DNA of 64,000 nucleotides, taken from contig NZ_VSSR01000002.1 of the NCBI RefSeq assembly GCF_008123515.1, positions 62,001-126,000 of the forward strand, written 5' to 3'. Each line of letters opens with the position of its first letter. The first letter of the stretch is position 1. Shown one piece after another: positions 37,342 through 46,848 of the stretch. The DNA comes from Bradyrhizobium cytisi. GTDB lineage: Bacteria; Pseudomonadota; Alphaproteobacteria; Rhizobiales; Xanthobacteraceae. Under the pieces are notes generated by a model, which made no database searches, was not told the DNA's origin, and saw only the letters and a list, made by a program, of their open reading frames with translations. Position numbers and translations under genes: made by a program.

Positions 37342-38850
37342 ATGAAGATGTTTCGCCTGGCCGCAACCGCGGCTGCGTTCCTGCTGTCGCTTGGAGCCGC
37401 CCAGGCGCAGACCACGCTGCGCATCGGCCTTGCCGAGGACCCCGATATCCTCGATCCCTCGATGGCGCGCACCTATGTCGGCCGCATCGTGTTCGCCGCA
37501 TTCTGCGACAAGCTGTTCGACATCGACGAGAAGCTCAACATCGTGCCCCAGCTCGCGCTGTCGAGCGAGACGCTCGATGACGGCAGGGGCCTCGTCATCA
37601 AGCTCAGGCCCGGCGTGAAATTCCACGACGGCGAGCCGTTCGACGCGGAGGCCGCCAAATTCTCGCTTGAGCGCCATCTGACCCTCCCCGGCTCGTTCCG
37701 CAAGCCGGAGCTCGCCTCGGTCGACCACATCGATGTCGTCGATCCCCTCACCATCAAGCTGGTGCTGAAATCGCCGTTCTCGCCCCTGCTTGCCCAGCTC
37801 ACAGATCGCGCCGGCATGATGATGTCGCCGAAAGCGGCAAAGGCAGCCGGCGACAAGTTCGGTCTGCACCCGGTCTGCGCCGGCCCCTACAAATTCGTCG
37901 AGCGCGTGCAGCAGGACCGCATCGTGTTCGAGAAGTTCGCGGACTACTGGAACAGGGACAACATCTTCATCGATCGCATCGTGTTCCAGCCCATCGTCGA
38001 CGCCACCGTGCGGCTGGCGAACCTGAAATCCGGCGGCCTCGATCTGATCGAGCGCGTGCTCGCCACCGATCTCAAGGAGGTGCGCGCCGATTCACGGCTG
38101 AAGGTCGCCACCGCGATCGAGCTCGGCTATCAGGGTATCACGCTCAACATCGGCAAGGACAAGGCCAAGGGACCGCTGAGCCAATCAGCCAAGGTGCGGC
38201 AGGCCCTCGACCTTGCCATCGACCGAGAGGCGATCAACCAGGTCGTGTTCAACGGCGAGTTCCAGGTCGGCAATCAATGGGTCAATCCTGATCATCCCTA
38301 CTATCAAAAGAGCTTGCCGGTCCGTCCCCGCAACGTGGAGAAGGCCAAGGCGCTGCTGAAGGAAGCCGGCGTGACGCCGCCGGTCGGCGTCGACTTCCTC
38401 GTGCCGAAGGGAGCGGAGACAGAGACGCCGGCGCAAGTGATCCAGTCGATGGCGGCGGAGGCCGGCTTCGACATGAAGATCCGCGTCACCGAATTTGCAA
38501 CCGGGCTCAAGCAGGCCGAGGCCGGCGACTACCAGGCCTTCATGCTCGCCTGGAGTGGCCGCGTCGATCCTGATGGCAACACCTTCATCTTCCTGCACAG
38601 TGGCGCTCCTCAGAATTACGGCGACTGGAACAATACGCAGGCCGACAAGGCGCTGGAGGACGCGCGGCTCGTGACCGACCTTGCCAAGCGCAAGGCCAGC
38701 TACGAAGTTTTGGCGAAGCTAGTCCAGGATGAGGAGCCGCTGCTCTATCTCTATCACCGCCGCATCATCATCGCGCATACGACCAAGCTCGATGGCTACA
38801 AGCAGATGCCCGACGGCCTCGTGCGCGTCGTCGGCCTCAAGCTGAAGTGA
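37342..38850 (+). CDS. Oligopeptide-type ABC transporter, substrate-binding protein (system 2)
   Basis: The 502-residue periplasmic protein has a signal peptide (MKMFRLAATAAAFLLSLGAA, cleaved near AQA). The SBP_bac_5 fold shows IGLAEDPDILDPSMARTYVG, LRPGVKFHDGEPFDAEAAKF and the C-terminal LYHRRIIIAHTTKLDGYKQM. ATG 37342 starts at the signal peptide. It is clearly different in sequence from the system-1 binding protein, which implies a different ligand. It lies 22 nt after the ATPase gene and 10 nt before the permease. Confidence 0.92.
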   Translation: MKMFRLAATAAAFLLSLGAAQAQTTLRIGLAEDPDILDPSMARTYVGRIVFAAFCDKLFDIDEKLNIVPQLALSSETLDDGRGLVIKLRPGVKFHDGEPFDAEAAKFSLERHLTLPGSFRKPELASVDHIDVVDPLTIKLVLKSPFSPLLAQLTDRAGMMMSPKAAKAAGDKFGLHPVCAGPYKFVERVQQDRIVFEKFADYWNRDNIFIDRIVFQPIVDATVRLANLKSGGLDLIERVLATDLKEVRADSRLKVATAIELGYQGITLNIGKDKAKGPLSQSAKVRQALDLAIDREAINQVVFNGEFQVGNQWVNPDHPYYQKSLPVRPRNVEKAKALLKEAGVTPPVGVDFLVPKGAETETPAQVIQSMAAEAGFDMKIRVTEFATGLKQAEAGDYQAFMLAWSGRVDPDGNTFIFLHSGAPQNYGDWNNTQADKALEDARLVTDLAKRKASYEVLAKLVQDEEPLLYLYHRRIIIAHTTKLDGYKQMPDGLVRVVGLKLK

Positions 38851-38860
38851 CGCCGCGGCG

Positions 38861-39802
38861 ATGCTGAACTTTCTCACCCGCCGGCTTGCGCAGATCGTGC
38901 CGACACTGTTCTTCGTGTCGGTGCTGATCTTCTCGCTGCAGCAATTGCTGCCGGGCGATCCCGCCCTGGTGATGGCGGGCGAAGAGCGCGATCCGGCCGT
39001 GATCGAGCAGATCCGCCACCAATACCGGCTCGATCAACCGGTCCCCGTGCAGTACGCCTACTGGATGAAGGGCGTGTTATCTGGCGATTTCGGCGAGTCC
39101 CTGCGCAACAAGATGCCGGTGCGCGAGCTGATTGCGCAAAAGCTGCCGGTGACGCTGCAGCTCGGCTCGATGGCGATCATCATCGCCTTTCTGATCGGCA
39201 TTCCCGCCGGGATCGTCGCCGCCGTGAAGAAGGGAACGGCCTGGGACTACGGCGCCAACTTCTTCGCGCTGTGGGGCATCTCGACGCCGAACTTCTGGCT
39301 CGGGATCATGCTGATCTTCCTGTTCTCGATCGAGCTCGGCTGGCTGCCGGCCTCCGGCTACGTGCCGCTCACCGAGAACTGGCGCGCGAGCCTTGCCGCC
39401 ACGATCATGCCGGCCTTCGTGCTCGGCAACGCCATTTCCGCGGTCCTGATGCGGCATACGCGCAGCGCCATGCTCCAGGTGCTGGAAAGCGATTACGTCC
39501 GCACCGCACGCGCCAAGGGCCTCTCCGAGCGTTCCGTGATCCTCAAGCATGCCATGCGCAACGCGCTGACGCCGATCATCACACTCGGCGCGCTCGAGCT
39601 CGGCACGCTGCTCTCCGGCGCCGTGCTGACCGAGCAGATCTTCTCCATTCCCGGCTTCGGCAAGCTGATCGTGGACGCCGTGTTCAACCGCGACTATGCC
39701 GTCGTGCAGGGCGTGGTGCTGGTGACCGCGACCGTCTACATCACGCTCAATCTGGTCGCCGACGTCGCCTATATCCTCGTCAATCCGCGGCTGAGGGGCT
39801 AG
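38861..39802 (+). CDS. ABC transporter permease, DppB type (system 2)
   Basis: The 313-residue permease has the DppB start LTRRLAQIVPTLFFVSVLIF, a periplasmic loop with LPGDPALVMAG, MPVRELIAQKLPVTLQLGSM and the EAA loop SDYVRTARAKGLSERSVILK. It has six hydrophobic segments and pairs with the next gene 3 nt downstream. Confidence 0.93.
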   Translation: MLNFLTRRLAQIVPTLFFVSVLIFSLQQLLPGDPALVMAGEERDPAVIEQIRHQYRLDQPVPVQYAYWMKGVLSGDFGESLRNKMPVRELIAQKLPVTLQLGSMAIIIAFLIGIPAGIVAAVKKGTAWDYGANFFALWGISTPNFWLGIMLIFLFSIELGWLPASGYVPLTENWRASLAATIMPAFVLGNAISAVLMRHTRSAMLQVLESDYVRTARAKGLSERSVILKHAMRNALTPIITLGALELGTLLSGAVLTEQIFSIPGFGKLIVDAVFNRDYAVVQGVVLVTATVYITLNLVADVAYILVNPRLRG

Positions 39803-39805
39803 GCC

Positions 39806-40690
39806 ATGACCGACGCCGCCCTGTCCGGCCCCCTTGTGCAAGCCGACGAGCTGGACAGCCCGGCGCGCCGCGCGCGGCGCCGCCTGTTCAAGCGCAAGGC
39901 GGCGGTTGCGGGCCTCGCGGTCCTCACCACCTTCATCCTGCTCGCGCTGCTGGCGCCTCTGATCGTGCCCTACGACCCCGTCGCGACGAGCTGGAGCCTG
40001 GTGCGCAAGCCGCCCACAATGGCGCACTGGTTCGGCACTGACGAGCTCGGCCGCGATATCCTGAGCCGTGTCGTCTACGGTGCGCGGGCCTCGCTGCTGG
40101 CAGGCCTTATCTCGGTCGCGATCGCGCTCGGCATCGGCGTGCCGCTTGGCCTCATCGCCGGCTATCGCGGTGGCTTCACCGATGCGCTGATCAGCCGGAT
40201 CACCGATGCGATGCTGGCCTGCCCGTTCCTGATCCTGGCGATTGCGCTGGCGGCGTTCCTCGGCCCGAGTCTTGGCAACGCCATGATCGCGATCGGCATC
40301 TCGGCAACGCCCATCTTCATCCGCCTGACCCGCGGCCAGGTGCTGAGTGTCAAGGCCGAGGACTATGTCGAAGCGGCGCGCGCACTCGGCAATCCGCCCT
40401 GGCGCATCGCCGTCTCGCACATCCTGCCGAACATCCTGCCCGCACTGCTGGTTCAGGCCACGCTCTCTATCGCTGCAGCGATCATCGCCGAGGCGGCGCT
40501 ATCGTTCCTCGGCCTTGGCCAGCAGCCGCCGGCGCCGTCCTGGGGCAGCATGCTTAACGCAGCGCAACGCTTCCTGACCCAGGCGCCCTGGATGGCGATC
40601 TGGCCGGGGCTGGCGATCTTCCTCGTGGTGCTGTCGCTCAACCTGCTTGGCGACGGCCTGCGCGACGCCCTCGACCCGCGCCAGCGCTAG
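39806..40690 (+). CDS. ABC transporter permease, DppC type (system 2)
   Basis: The 294-residue permease has an N-terminal helix AAVAGLAVLTTFILLALLAP, the DppC signature WFGTDELGRDILSRVVYGAR and the EAA loop EDYVEAARALGNPPWRIAVS. It completes importer system 2. Its stop overlaps the stop of the convergent gene by 4 nt, so the transporter block ends here without an obvious terminator. Confidence 0.93.
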   Translation: MTDAALSGPLVQADELDSPARRARRRLFKRKAAVAGLAVLTTFILLALLAPLIVPYDPVATSWSLVRKPPTMAHWFGTDELGRDILSRVVYGARASLLAGLISVAIALGIGVPLGLIAGYRGGFTDALISRITDAMLACPFLILAIALAAFLGPSLGNAMIAIGISATPIFIRLTRGQVLSVKAEDYVEAARALGNPPWRIAVSHILPNILPALLVQATLSIAAAIIAEAALSFLGLGQQPPAPSWGSMLNAAQRFLTQAPWMAIWPGLAIFLVVLSLNLLGDGLRDALDPRQR

Positions 40691-41433
40691 ATCACGCTCT
40701 CGCGCATCACGCGGCGGCAATCCATCTCGTATTCGAGGTCGACCACCGGCGGCCGCGCAAAGTGCCAGGTGAGACCTGAGCGTAGTGCACCACGCCGAAC
40801 CAGTTCATCGACGAGCGCGTGATGGAAGTCGTGCACGGAGTAGGCCTGCACGCCCGTCGTGTCCTTCCAGCCAAATCCAAACGCCGTCATCCGGTTCTCC
40901 ATCTGGGACGTGGTGGTGAACCGCACCTTCTCGCGCAAACCCTCCGGGCTGAGGTCGCGGTAGCGTACCGTGCGCTCGACATAGGTCCCGCGGCCCTCGC
41001 GCGCCTCGGCGCCGCCGGCAATGACGAAGGACGGCGCCTTGGAGTTGGTCGGGCGCGTGAAAGAGAACGCATAGAACGACGGCTCCGACGGCGGATCGAG
41101 TTCCGGACAGACATTGCTGCGCGCCACCGGATTGGTGGTGCCGTCGAAGATGCCCCATTCCGACAGCATCTTGACGTAATGCAGGTTGAACGCGCGGAAG
41201 CCCTCCTCGCTGAAGGCGGCCGGCGAACGCAGCTCGCAGGCACAGAAAGCCGTCAACGGACGCCCTGCCTCCTGGATGAACTTTGCCGCAAGCGCAAACC
41301 CCTCGGCCAGAGGCACGAGGCGATCGAACCGGACGCGCTCGATCTCATAGCCGTCATCGGCGGCAGCCCCAGCCGAGTACTGAAATACGGAGGGAATGAA
41401 CCGATAGTTGCCGGCGGAGAATTCACGCGTCAT
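40687..41433 (-). CDS. Uncharacterised protein, possibly 2-aminomuconate deaminase-like (CnbZ type)
   Basis: The 248-residue soluble protein has recognisable blocks FIQEAGRPLTAFCACELRSP, FYAFSFTRPTNSKAPSFVIAGG and GWKDTTGVQAYSVHDFHHAL, ending LEYEMDCRRVMRESVI. The overall look recalls the RidA-like CnbZ family (2-amino-5-chloromuconate deaminase), but I am unsure. Cysteines cluster in FCACE. AGGAGC precedes the ATG. It is the first leftward gene after the peptide importers and directly follows the cyclase operon in the same orientation, 9 nt beyond its stop, so it may be co-transcribed with it. Confidence 0.6.
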   Translation of the reverse strand: MTREFSAGNYRFIPSVFQYSAGAAADDGYEIERVRFDRLVPLAEGFALAAKFIQEAGRPLTAFCACELRSPAAFSEEGFRAFNLHYVKMLSEWGIFDGTTNPVARSNVCPELDPPSEPSFYAFSFTRPTNSKAPSFVIAGGAEAREGRGTYVERTVRYRDLSPEGLREKVRFTTTSQMENRMTAFGFGWKDTTGVQAYSVHDFHHALVDELVRRGALRSGLTWHFARPPVVDLEYEMDCRRVMRESVI

Positions 41434-41442
41434 GACGAGCTC

Positions 41443-42693
41443 CTAATCCAATTGAATGCGGATGCCCTTGCCGCCGTTGAGCAGGCGCCTCAAGTGAAAT
41501 CCGGCGAGAGCATCGTCGGCGTGCGCGCCGACCAGCGCGGCAAAGGTCGGCATGGCCGCGGCGTCACCGGCTTGCATCTTGGCAAAGGCCTCGGAATACT
41601 GCGCCGTCTCGGGCGCCTCGAATCTTTCGCGCGGCAGCGGCTCGAACGCGCGCAGCGGCTCGCTGCGCCCGCGCAGCATCAGATCGCCGACGGGTCGCCC
41701 CTGGAAGTTCCTGGCTGCCTCGGCGACACTGGAGCTGACACAGATGCGGGTGCCCAGCTGCTTGTTCGCAGCTTCCAGCCGCGCGGCGATGTTGATCGTG
41801 TCCCCATACGCGGTGTAGTCGAAAAAGCGGTTCCCGCCGAAATTGCCGACCAGTGCTGACCCGGCGTGAATGCCGATGCGGGTGGCTCCGAAATCCACGC
41901 CTCGATCACTTTGGCGCGCACAAAACTCCTGTGCCCACGCATCCAGATCATGGGCGCATGCGACCGCACGCGTCGCATAGTCCGGCTGATCGCCGGGCGC
42001 GTTAAACAGCACCTGGATCGCATCACCGATGATCTTGGCGACGGTGCCGTCATGCGCGAACACCACTTCGGTCATCCCGCCGACATATTCGTTGAGGAGC
42101 GCGCCCAGCGTCTCGGGCGGCGCGCTCTCGACCAGCGAAGTGAAGCCGGTGATATCGGTGAAAATGGTCGCGATATCGCGCCACTGCACCTCGATCCCCT
42201 CGCCCTCGCCGCTTGCCGCCAGACGCTTGGCCAACTCCGGCGAGAAGTGGCGCGACAGCGCAGCATGGGCGCGCTCGGCCTCCGCCTGACGACGACGCAC
42301 CTCGCGCAACATCTCGATGTGGCGAAGGGTCTTATCGATCGTGGTTTCCAGGTCGGTGAAGTCGATCGGCTTGGTCAGGAAATCGAACGCACCGCGGTTC
42401 ATGGCGGTGCGGATATTGCTCATGTCGCCATAGGCCGAGACGATGATGGTCGACTTCTTGTCCTCGGCTTCCTGCAACTTCTGCAGCAGCGACAGCCCGT
42501 CCATCCTGGGCATGTTGATGTCCGAGACCACCATATCGACTTGCGGGTTCTGCTCGAGCGATTCCAGCGCCTCCAAACCGTCGCGCGCGAACATGATGGA
42601 GACGAGCCCGTCGCGGATCTGCCTGCGGAATTTCTGCAGGATCAGCGCCTCGAGGTCGGGCTCGTCGTCGACGAAGAGGATGGTCGGGGTCAT
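41443..42693 (-). CDS. Response regulator fused to a class IIIb adenylate cyclase
   Basis: The 416-residue protein has a CheY-like receiver (1-125; acidic pocket DDE 9-11, phospho-acceptor Asp58 in [10 protein letters not shown], Lys in TKPID), a short helical linker and a class III cyclase domain (about 160-340). Metal-binding aspartates lie in FTDITGF and IIGDAI. The substrate-specifying Lys lies in AKIIGD, and Thr replaces the second specifier (DYTAYGD), which marks class IIIb, ATP-specific cyclases. The transition-state Asn/Arg lie in TINIAAR. So phosphorylation probably gates cAMP synthesis. It overlaps the upstream receiver gene by 4 nt. Confidence 0.92.
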   Translation of the reverse strand: MTPTILFVDDEPDLEALILQKFRRQIRDGLVSIMFARDGLEALESLEQNPQVDMVVSDINMPRMDGLSLLQKLQEAEDKKSTIIVSAYGDMSNIRTAMNRGAFDFLTKPIDFTDLETTIDKTLRHIEMLREVRRRQAEAERAHAALSRHFSPELAKRLAASGEGEGIEVQWRDIATIFTDITGFTSLVESAPPETLGALLNEYVGGMTEVVFAHDGTVAKIIGDAIQVLFNAPGDQPDYATRAVACAHDLDAWAQEFCARQSDRGVDFGATRIGIHAGSALVGNFGGNRFFDYTAYGDTINIAARLEAANKQLGTRICVSSSVAEAARNFQGRPVGDLMLRGRSEPLRAFEPLPRERFEAPETAQYSEAFAKMQAGDAAAMPTFAALVGAHADDALAGFHLRRLLNGGKGIRIQLD

Positions 42694-43079
42694 GCCGCTT
42701 GCTCGAGCCTTGTGTCGATCTGCTGGCGCAGCAGCGCAAAATCAATCGGCTTGGTGAGGAGCCCGATGGCGCCGCGCTCGATCGCCTTGCGACGCGTCTC
42801 GGCATCGCCGTACGCCGTGATCATGATAACCGGAACATGCGGATGCTCGGCGCGCACCCTGGGCAGCATGTCGAGCCCGCTCATGCCGGGCATGTTGATA
42901 TCGGACAGGATCAGGATCAACGAGGGGTCGCGAACCTCGGCCGCGAGCCTCAGCGCATCGGGCGCCGAGGGTGCAAACTCCATCTGGAAACGGCCGGCGC
43001 GCAGATCGCGCCGGAATTGCTGCCGGAACAGCGCCTCGACATCGGGCTCGTCATCGACGACCAGGATGTAAACGTTCAC
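42690..43079 (-). CDS. Single-domain response regulator
   Basis: The 129-residue CheY-like receiver has acidic residues DDE (9-11), the acceptor Asp60 in [11 protein letters not shown], Thr in ITAYGD and Lys in TKPID. It has no output domain, so it may act by protein contact or as a phosphorelay sink between the kinase and the cyclase receiver, which it resembles closely. Both its ends overlap neighbours by 4 nt (ATGA), giving a fixed ratio of kinase, receiver and cyclase. Confidence 0.92.
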   Translation of the reverse strand: MNVYILVVDDEPDVEALFRQQFRRDLRAGRFQMEFAPSAPDALRLAAEVRDPSLILILSDINMPGMSGLDMLPRVRAEHPHVPVIMITAYGDAETRRKAIERGAIGLLTKPIDFALLRQQIDTRLEQAA

Positions 43080-45670
43080 GTCTTGCCTCCGGAAGGACCG
43101 CTTGCCGCCATGACGCGCGGCAGGGAGATGATGAATTCGGTGAAGACACCGGGCTCGGTGTTCACGTCGATCGTGCCGCCGTGCTGTTTCACGACGATGT
43201 CATGGCTCATGGACAGACCAAGCCCGGTGCCCTCGCCGGCCGGTTTGGTGGTGAAGAAGGGATTGAACATCTTCTCCTTCACGTCCCGCGGAATACCGGT
43301 GCCGTTGTCGCGGATCCGGATCTCGACTTTGCCGCCGAGATTCTTCGTCGCAGCGCTCAAGCTCGGTTCGAATCCATCCGCGGCGCTTTCCTTGCGCTTG
43401 GCCGCAGCATAGAAGCCGTTCGAGATCAGATTGAGGAAGACGCGAGTGATCTCCTGCGGATAGACGTCGGCCATCCCGGCGGCCGGATCGAGGTCGCGCT
43501 GGAGCGTCACGTTGAACGACGGCCGTTCGGCGCGCGCGCCGTGATAGGCAAGATTAAGGCTCTCCTCCACGATCGCGTTGATGTCGGTGGGGCGATGCTC
43601 ACTGGAGCCTTCGCGCGAGTGCAACAGCATGTTCCTGACGATGGAATCGGCGCGCTTGCCGTGCTGCACCACCTTCTCGAGATTCCCCCGCAGCATGCCG
43701 GTCAGCTCGTCCACCTCGTCCTTCGTCTTGCCGTCGAGCGATGCCGTTTGCAGGACCTCGTTGAGCTCGTCGATCAGCTCCGCCGAGATCGACGAGAAAT
43801 TATTGACGAAGTTGAGCGGGTTCTTGATCTCGTGGGCGATGCCAGCCGTGAGCTGGCCGAGCGAGGCCAGCTTCTCGGTCTGGATCAGGCGGCCCTGAGC
43901 CGCGCGCAACTCATCAAGGGACTGCGAGAGTTCCATCGTGCGTTTGCGCAACTCATTCAGCAGCCGCGCATTCTCGACGGCAATGACGGCTTGCTTCGTG
44001 AAATTCTCGACCACAGAAATCTGTTTATCGGTGAACGGACGGACCTCCTTGCGATAGACTGCGATCGTGCCGATCAGCTCGCTCTCCCTCAGCATCGGTA
44101 CGACGACGATCGTGCGGGCACCGGCCACATCGGAGATTCCGCGAATGCTTGGTCCTCCCGCAATATAGGCCGGTGTGCTTTGCACATCGTGAACGTGAAC
44201 GACCTGACGCGTCCTGACGACCGCAGCGAGCGCGCTCTCCGGATGAGGGCGTATCGCCACATCTCTTCGCGAAGCGGCGAACGCAGGCGGCACGTTGTAG
44301 TCAGCCGCGATGGTGAAGCCTTCGCCGTCCCACAGGTTCATGATCCCGAAACTCGCGCCACAGACGCGCGTGGCATTCTCGAGCAATTTGTGGAAAACCG
44401 GCGTGAGTTCGCCCGGAGACGAACTGATCACCTGTAGCACCTCCGAAGTCGCTGTCTGCTGCTCCAGCGACTCGCTCAATTCGGCCGTTCGTACCTCGAC
44501 CTTCTTTTCCAAATCCGCGTAGGATTCCTGCAAGCGCGCGCCCATGTCGTTGAACTGGTCGGCTAGCTCCTCGAGCTCGTCGCCGGTCTTGATGGAGATG
44601 CGCTGAGAGAAATCGCCGCCGCCGATGCGCTCGGCACCGCTGCGCAGCGCCTGGATCGGGCCAACCATGCGGCGCGCGAGGAATATTCCAGCGAGCACCG
44701 CGAAGATCGAGGCTGCGAGCAGGACGATCGCGAGCCGCTGCAGCGATGCGTAGAGCGAGGCATAGGCCTCCTCGACCGGCAATTCGACGAACATGGTCCA
44801 GCCGAGCGGCGCGATCGGCGCGGAGGCCGTCAGGACCTTCTGCCCCTGGATGTTGGTCGCTTCCTGCAATGCATCCGGCATTGCGCCGCCACCGGCCTGA
44901 GCACCGCGTACCTGCTCGAGCTTGGACATGTCGGTGTTGCGCAGCACGAGGCTGATGTCGGGATGCGCGATCAGGCGTCCCTCCGGGCCGACCACATAGG
45001 CGTGTCCGTGCTCGCCGACCTTGATCTGGGACACGACGTCCCAGATCAGCTTGAGATTGACCTCTGCGATGCTGACGCCCGCATCCTTACGGGCGCCGGC
45101 CTGCGCCAGCGTCATGTAGGGCTCGGAATCCCTGCGGAAATAGATCGGCCCGTAAAAAACCTTGTGCGCGACCGCCTGCGTGAATTTTGGATCGTCCGAC
45201 AGATCGACGCCGCTGTCGATCGCGTCCATCGCCAGCCGCGAAACGCGCAGGCGCTCTCTGCCGGTCGCGTCGACCTGGGCGAGCTCGGTGATCGCCGGCA
45301 CTTGACGCAGCAGCCGCAGCGCGTCGAACCGGCGCGGCTCGATCGAGCCCGCCGACCACGGCAATTGCGTGGTCCAGCCGAGCTGGCTCTCGATCTCCTT
45401 GATGAACTGGCCAATCTTGGCGGCCGCCGCCTCGGCCTGCTCGTGCTGGACCCGGATCAGCGAGGCCTTGTGCTCCCGATAATAGAAGAAGACCTCGAAC
45501 AGGCCATTGGCCAGCAGGGCGACGGCGACCACGGCCACGAACAGCGCGACATATTTGGTGAACAGCCGGGTCCTGATCCCCCGCCCCGCCTCGCCGGACG
45601 CGACCCCGCCCTCGGCCGCGCGCGGCAGGGTCCTGGTTTGCGGAGTGTCGGGATGGACGGAAATGCTCAT
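43076..45670 (-). CDS. Membrane sensor histidine kinase (Cache-HAMP-GAF-HisKA-HATPase)
   Basis: The 864-residue kinase has TM1 at about 36-60, a periplasmic dCache-like sensor (60-310), TM2 at 312-333, HAMP (334-390), a GAF domain (415-567), a coiled-coil link, the phospho-acceptor His613 in AGIAHEIKNPLNF and a HATPase domain (N-box LNLISNGFYAA, G1 RIRDNGTGIP, G2 GEGTGLGLSM). It probably senses a small ligand in the periplasm and a second one in the cytoplasm. It lies 54 nt downstream of a secreted binding protein gene and overlaps its receiver partner. Confidence 0.93.
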   Translation of the reverse strand: MSISVHPDTPQTRTLPRAAEGGVASGEAGRGIRTRLFTKYVALFVAVVAVALLANGLFEVFFYYREHKASLIRVQHEQAEAAAAKIGQFIKEIESQLGWTTQLPWSAGSIEPRRFDALRLLRQVPAITELAQVDATGRERLRVSRLAMDAIDSGVDLSDDPKFTQAVAHKVFYGPIYFRRDSEPYMTLAQAGARKDAGVSIAEVNLKLIWDVVSQIKVGEHGHAYVVGPEGRLIAHPDISLVLRNTDMSKLEQVRGAQAGGGAMPDALQEATNIQGQKVLTASAPIAPLGWTMFVELPVEEAYASLYASLQRLAIVLLAASIFAVLAGIFLARRMVGPIQALRSGAERIGGGDFSQRISIKTGDELEELADQFNDMGARLQESYADLEKKVEVRTAELSESLEQQTATSEVLQVISSSPGELTPVFHKLLENATRVCGASFGIMNLWDGEGFTIAADYNVPPAFAASRRDVAIRPHPESALAAVVRTRQVVHVHDVQSTPAYIAGGPSIRGISDVAGARTIVVVPMLRESELIGTIAVYRKEVRPFTDKQISVVENFTKQAVIAVENARLLNELRKRTMELSQSLDELRAAQGRLIQTEKLASLGQLTAGIAHEIKNPLNFVNNFSSISAELIDELNEVLQTASLDGKTKDEVDELTGMLRGNLEKVVQHGKRADSIVRNMLLHSREGSSEHRPTDINAIVEESLNLAYHGARAERPSFNVTLQRDLDPAAGMADVYPQEITRVFLNLISNGFYAAAKRKESAADGFEPSLSAATKNLGGKVEIRIRDNGTGIPRDVKEKMFNPFFTTKPAGEGTGLGLSMSHDIVVKQHGGTIDVNTEPGVFTEFIISLPRVMAASGPSGGKT

Positions 45671-45724
45671 TCCCCCAAGCCTAGCAAGAAGGCCGAACCT
45701 TGTCTCCCGCCGCAGCGCACTGGG

Positions 45725-46708
45725 TTACTCAATGACCTCGTCGGCAAGTGCCAGCAAGGTGGGTGGAATTTCAAGTCCGGTCGCCTTCGCCGTCTTGAGA
45801 TTGAGCACCAGGGGATAGCGGGTCGGGAGCTCGAACGGCAGGTCGCCGGGATTTGCCCCATTGAAAATGCGGGCGACCAGCGCGGCCGCTCGCTCGAACG
45901 ATTCCGAAGAATCCGCACCGTAGGACATCAGGCCGCCGTCGCGGGCGAATTGGTCGAATTCGTAGATCGCCGGCAGCCTTCGGACCGCGGCGAACTCGAA
46001 CACGCGCTCGCGATTAAGAACGGTCAGCGCGTCCGCCACCATCAGGATGCCGTCGGGCAAATCGTTGTTCATCGCCGAAAAGGCTTCGTCGAAATCGTCG
46101 GGCTCGCGCACGCCGAGCGCTTGCACGGTCAGTCCGAGCGCCTGGGCCGCCTTCGCGGATGCCTGATAGCGCATGGTCATGCCGAGGTCGTCCTTGTTCC
46201 AGAGCATCGCGACTTTGGTCAGTTTCGGCGAAACCTCCTTGAGCAGCGACAGCCGCTTGGCGCTGAGCGTCGCTGCGACGTCCGAAATGCCGGTGATCTT
46301 GCCGCCTGGATGCGCCAGGCTTTCGATCAGCTTGGTCTCGACGGGATCACCGACGCCGCTGGCCGCGACAGTGGCAATGCCGGCGGCCTTGGCGGCCATG
46401 GCCGTCGGGTAGCCAATGATCACGACGACGTCGACGTTCCCGGCCTTCAGCTCTGTGATGAGCGCGGGCAGCATCGCGACGTCGCCAAGTGCGCCCCGCG
46501 CTTCGAAGGTCAGGTTGCGGCCAAGCTTGAAACCGCGCTCTTCGAGCACCTTGATCAGGATCTTGCCGCCCCGGCTCTCCGCGGTCACCGGCGCGATCGG
46601 GGCCACCGTACCCAGGCGATAGATACGACCCGGCGTATCGGCCGACGCCATGCCTGGGCGCGCCAATGCCGCCCCGCCAAGCACTGCCAGAAATTCGCGC
46701 CTCTTCAT
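45725..46708 (-). CDS. ABC-type substrate-binding protein (PF04392-like) with Tat-type signal
   Basis: The 327-residue protein begins with a twin-Arg-like signal MKRREFLAVLGGAALARPGM and continues as an ABC_sub_bind family protein (VLEERGFKLGRNLTFEARGA, KAGNVDVVVIIGYPTAMAAK, ETKLIESLAHPGGKITGISD, NNDLPDGILMVADALTVLN). No permease or ATPase lies nearby. It is followed at 54 nt by the histidine kinase, so it may act as a periplasmic ligand receptor for that sensor. That role is inference; the family usually serves transporters for aromatic or amino acid-like ligands. Confidence 0.88.
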   Translation of the reverse strand: MKRREFLAVLGGAALARPGMASADTPGRIYRLGTVAPIAPVTAESRGGKILIKVLEERGFKLGRNLTFEARGALGDVAMLPALITELKAGNVDVVVIIGYPTAMAAKAAGIATVAASGVGDPVETKLIESLAHPGGKITGISDVAATLSAKRLSLLKEVSPKLTKVAMLWNKDDLGMTMRYQASAKAAQALGLTVQALGVREPDDFDEAFSAMNNDLPDGILMVADALTVLNRERVFEFAAVRRLPAIYEFDQFARDGGLMSYGADSSESFERAAALVARIFNGANPGDLPFELPTRYPLVLNLKTAKATGLEIPPTLLALADEVIE

Positions 46709-46774
46709 CCGACAACCCGCCTCAAGCGCACAATCACGGCGCAGCTGCGATCATAGCACGAGATACCGCGCGAC

Positions 46775-46810
46775 AAGAAAAAGCGGCAACAGCCGTGGCT
46801 ATTGCCGCTT
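46775..46810 (-). terminator. Rho-independent terminator of the RND efflux operon
   Basis: On the minus strand AAGCGGCAATAGCC-AC-GGCTGTTGCCGCTT (46781-46810) gives a 14-bp stem with one wobble, then TTTCTT. It lies 31 nt beyond the RND stop codon. Confidence 0.9.
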
Positions 46811-46828
46811 CGCACGCAAATCGAGCTT

Positions 46829-46848
46829 AGGTCAGGTCAGGTCAGGTC
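46829..46848. repeat. Four tandem AGGTC pentamers at the RND stop codon
   Basis: AGGTC occurs four times in a row. On the minus strand this run of GACCT repeats carries the stop codon (TGA, 46842-46844) of the RND pump. A slipped copy would change the last residues only. Confidence 0.7.
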
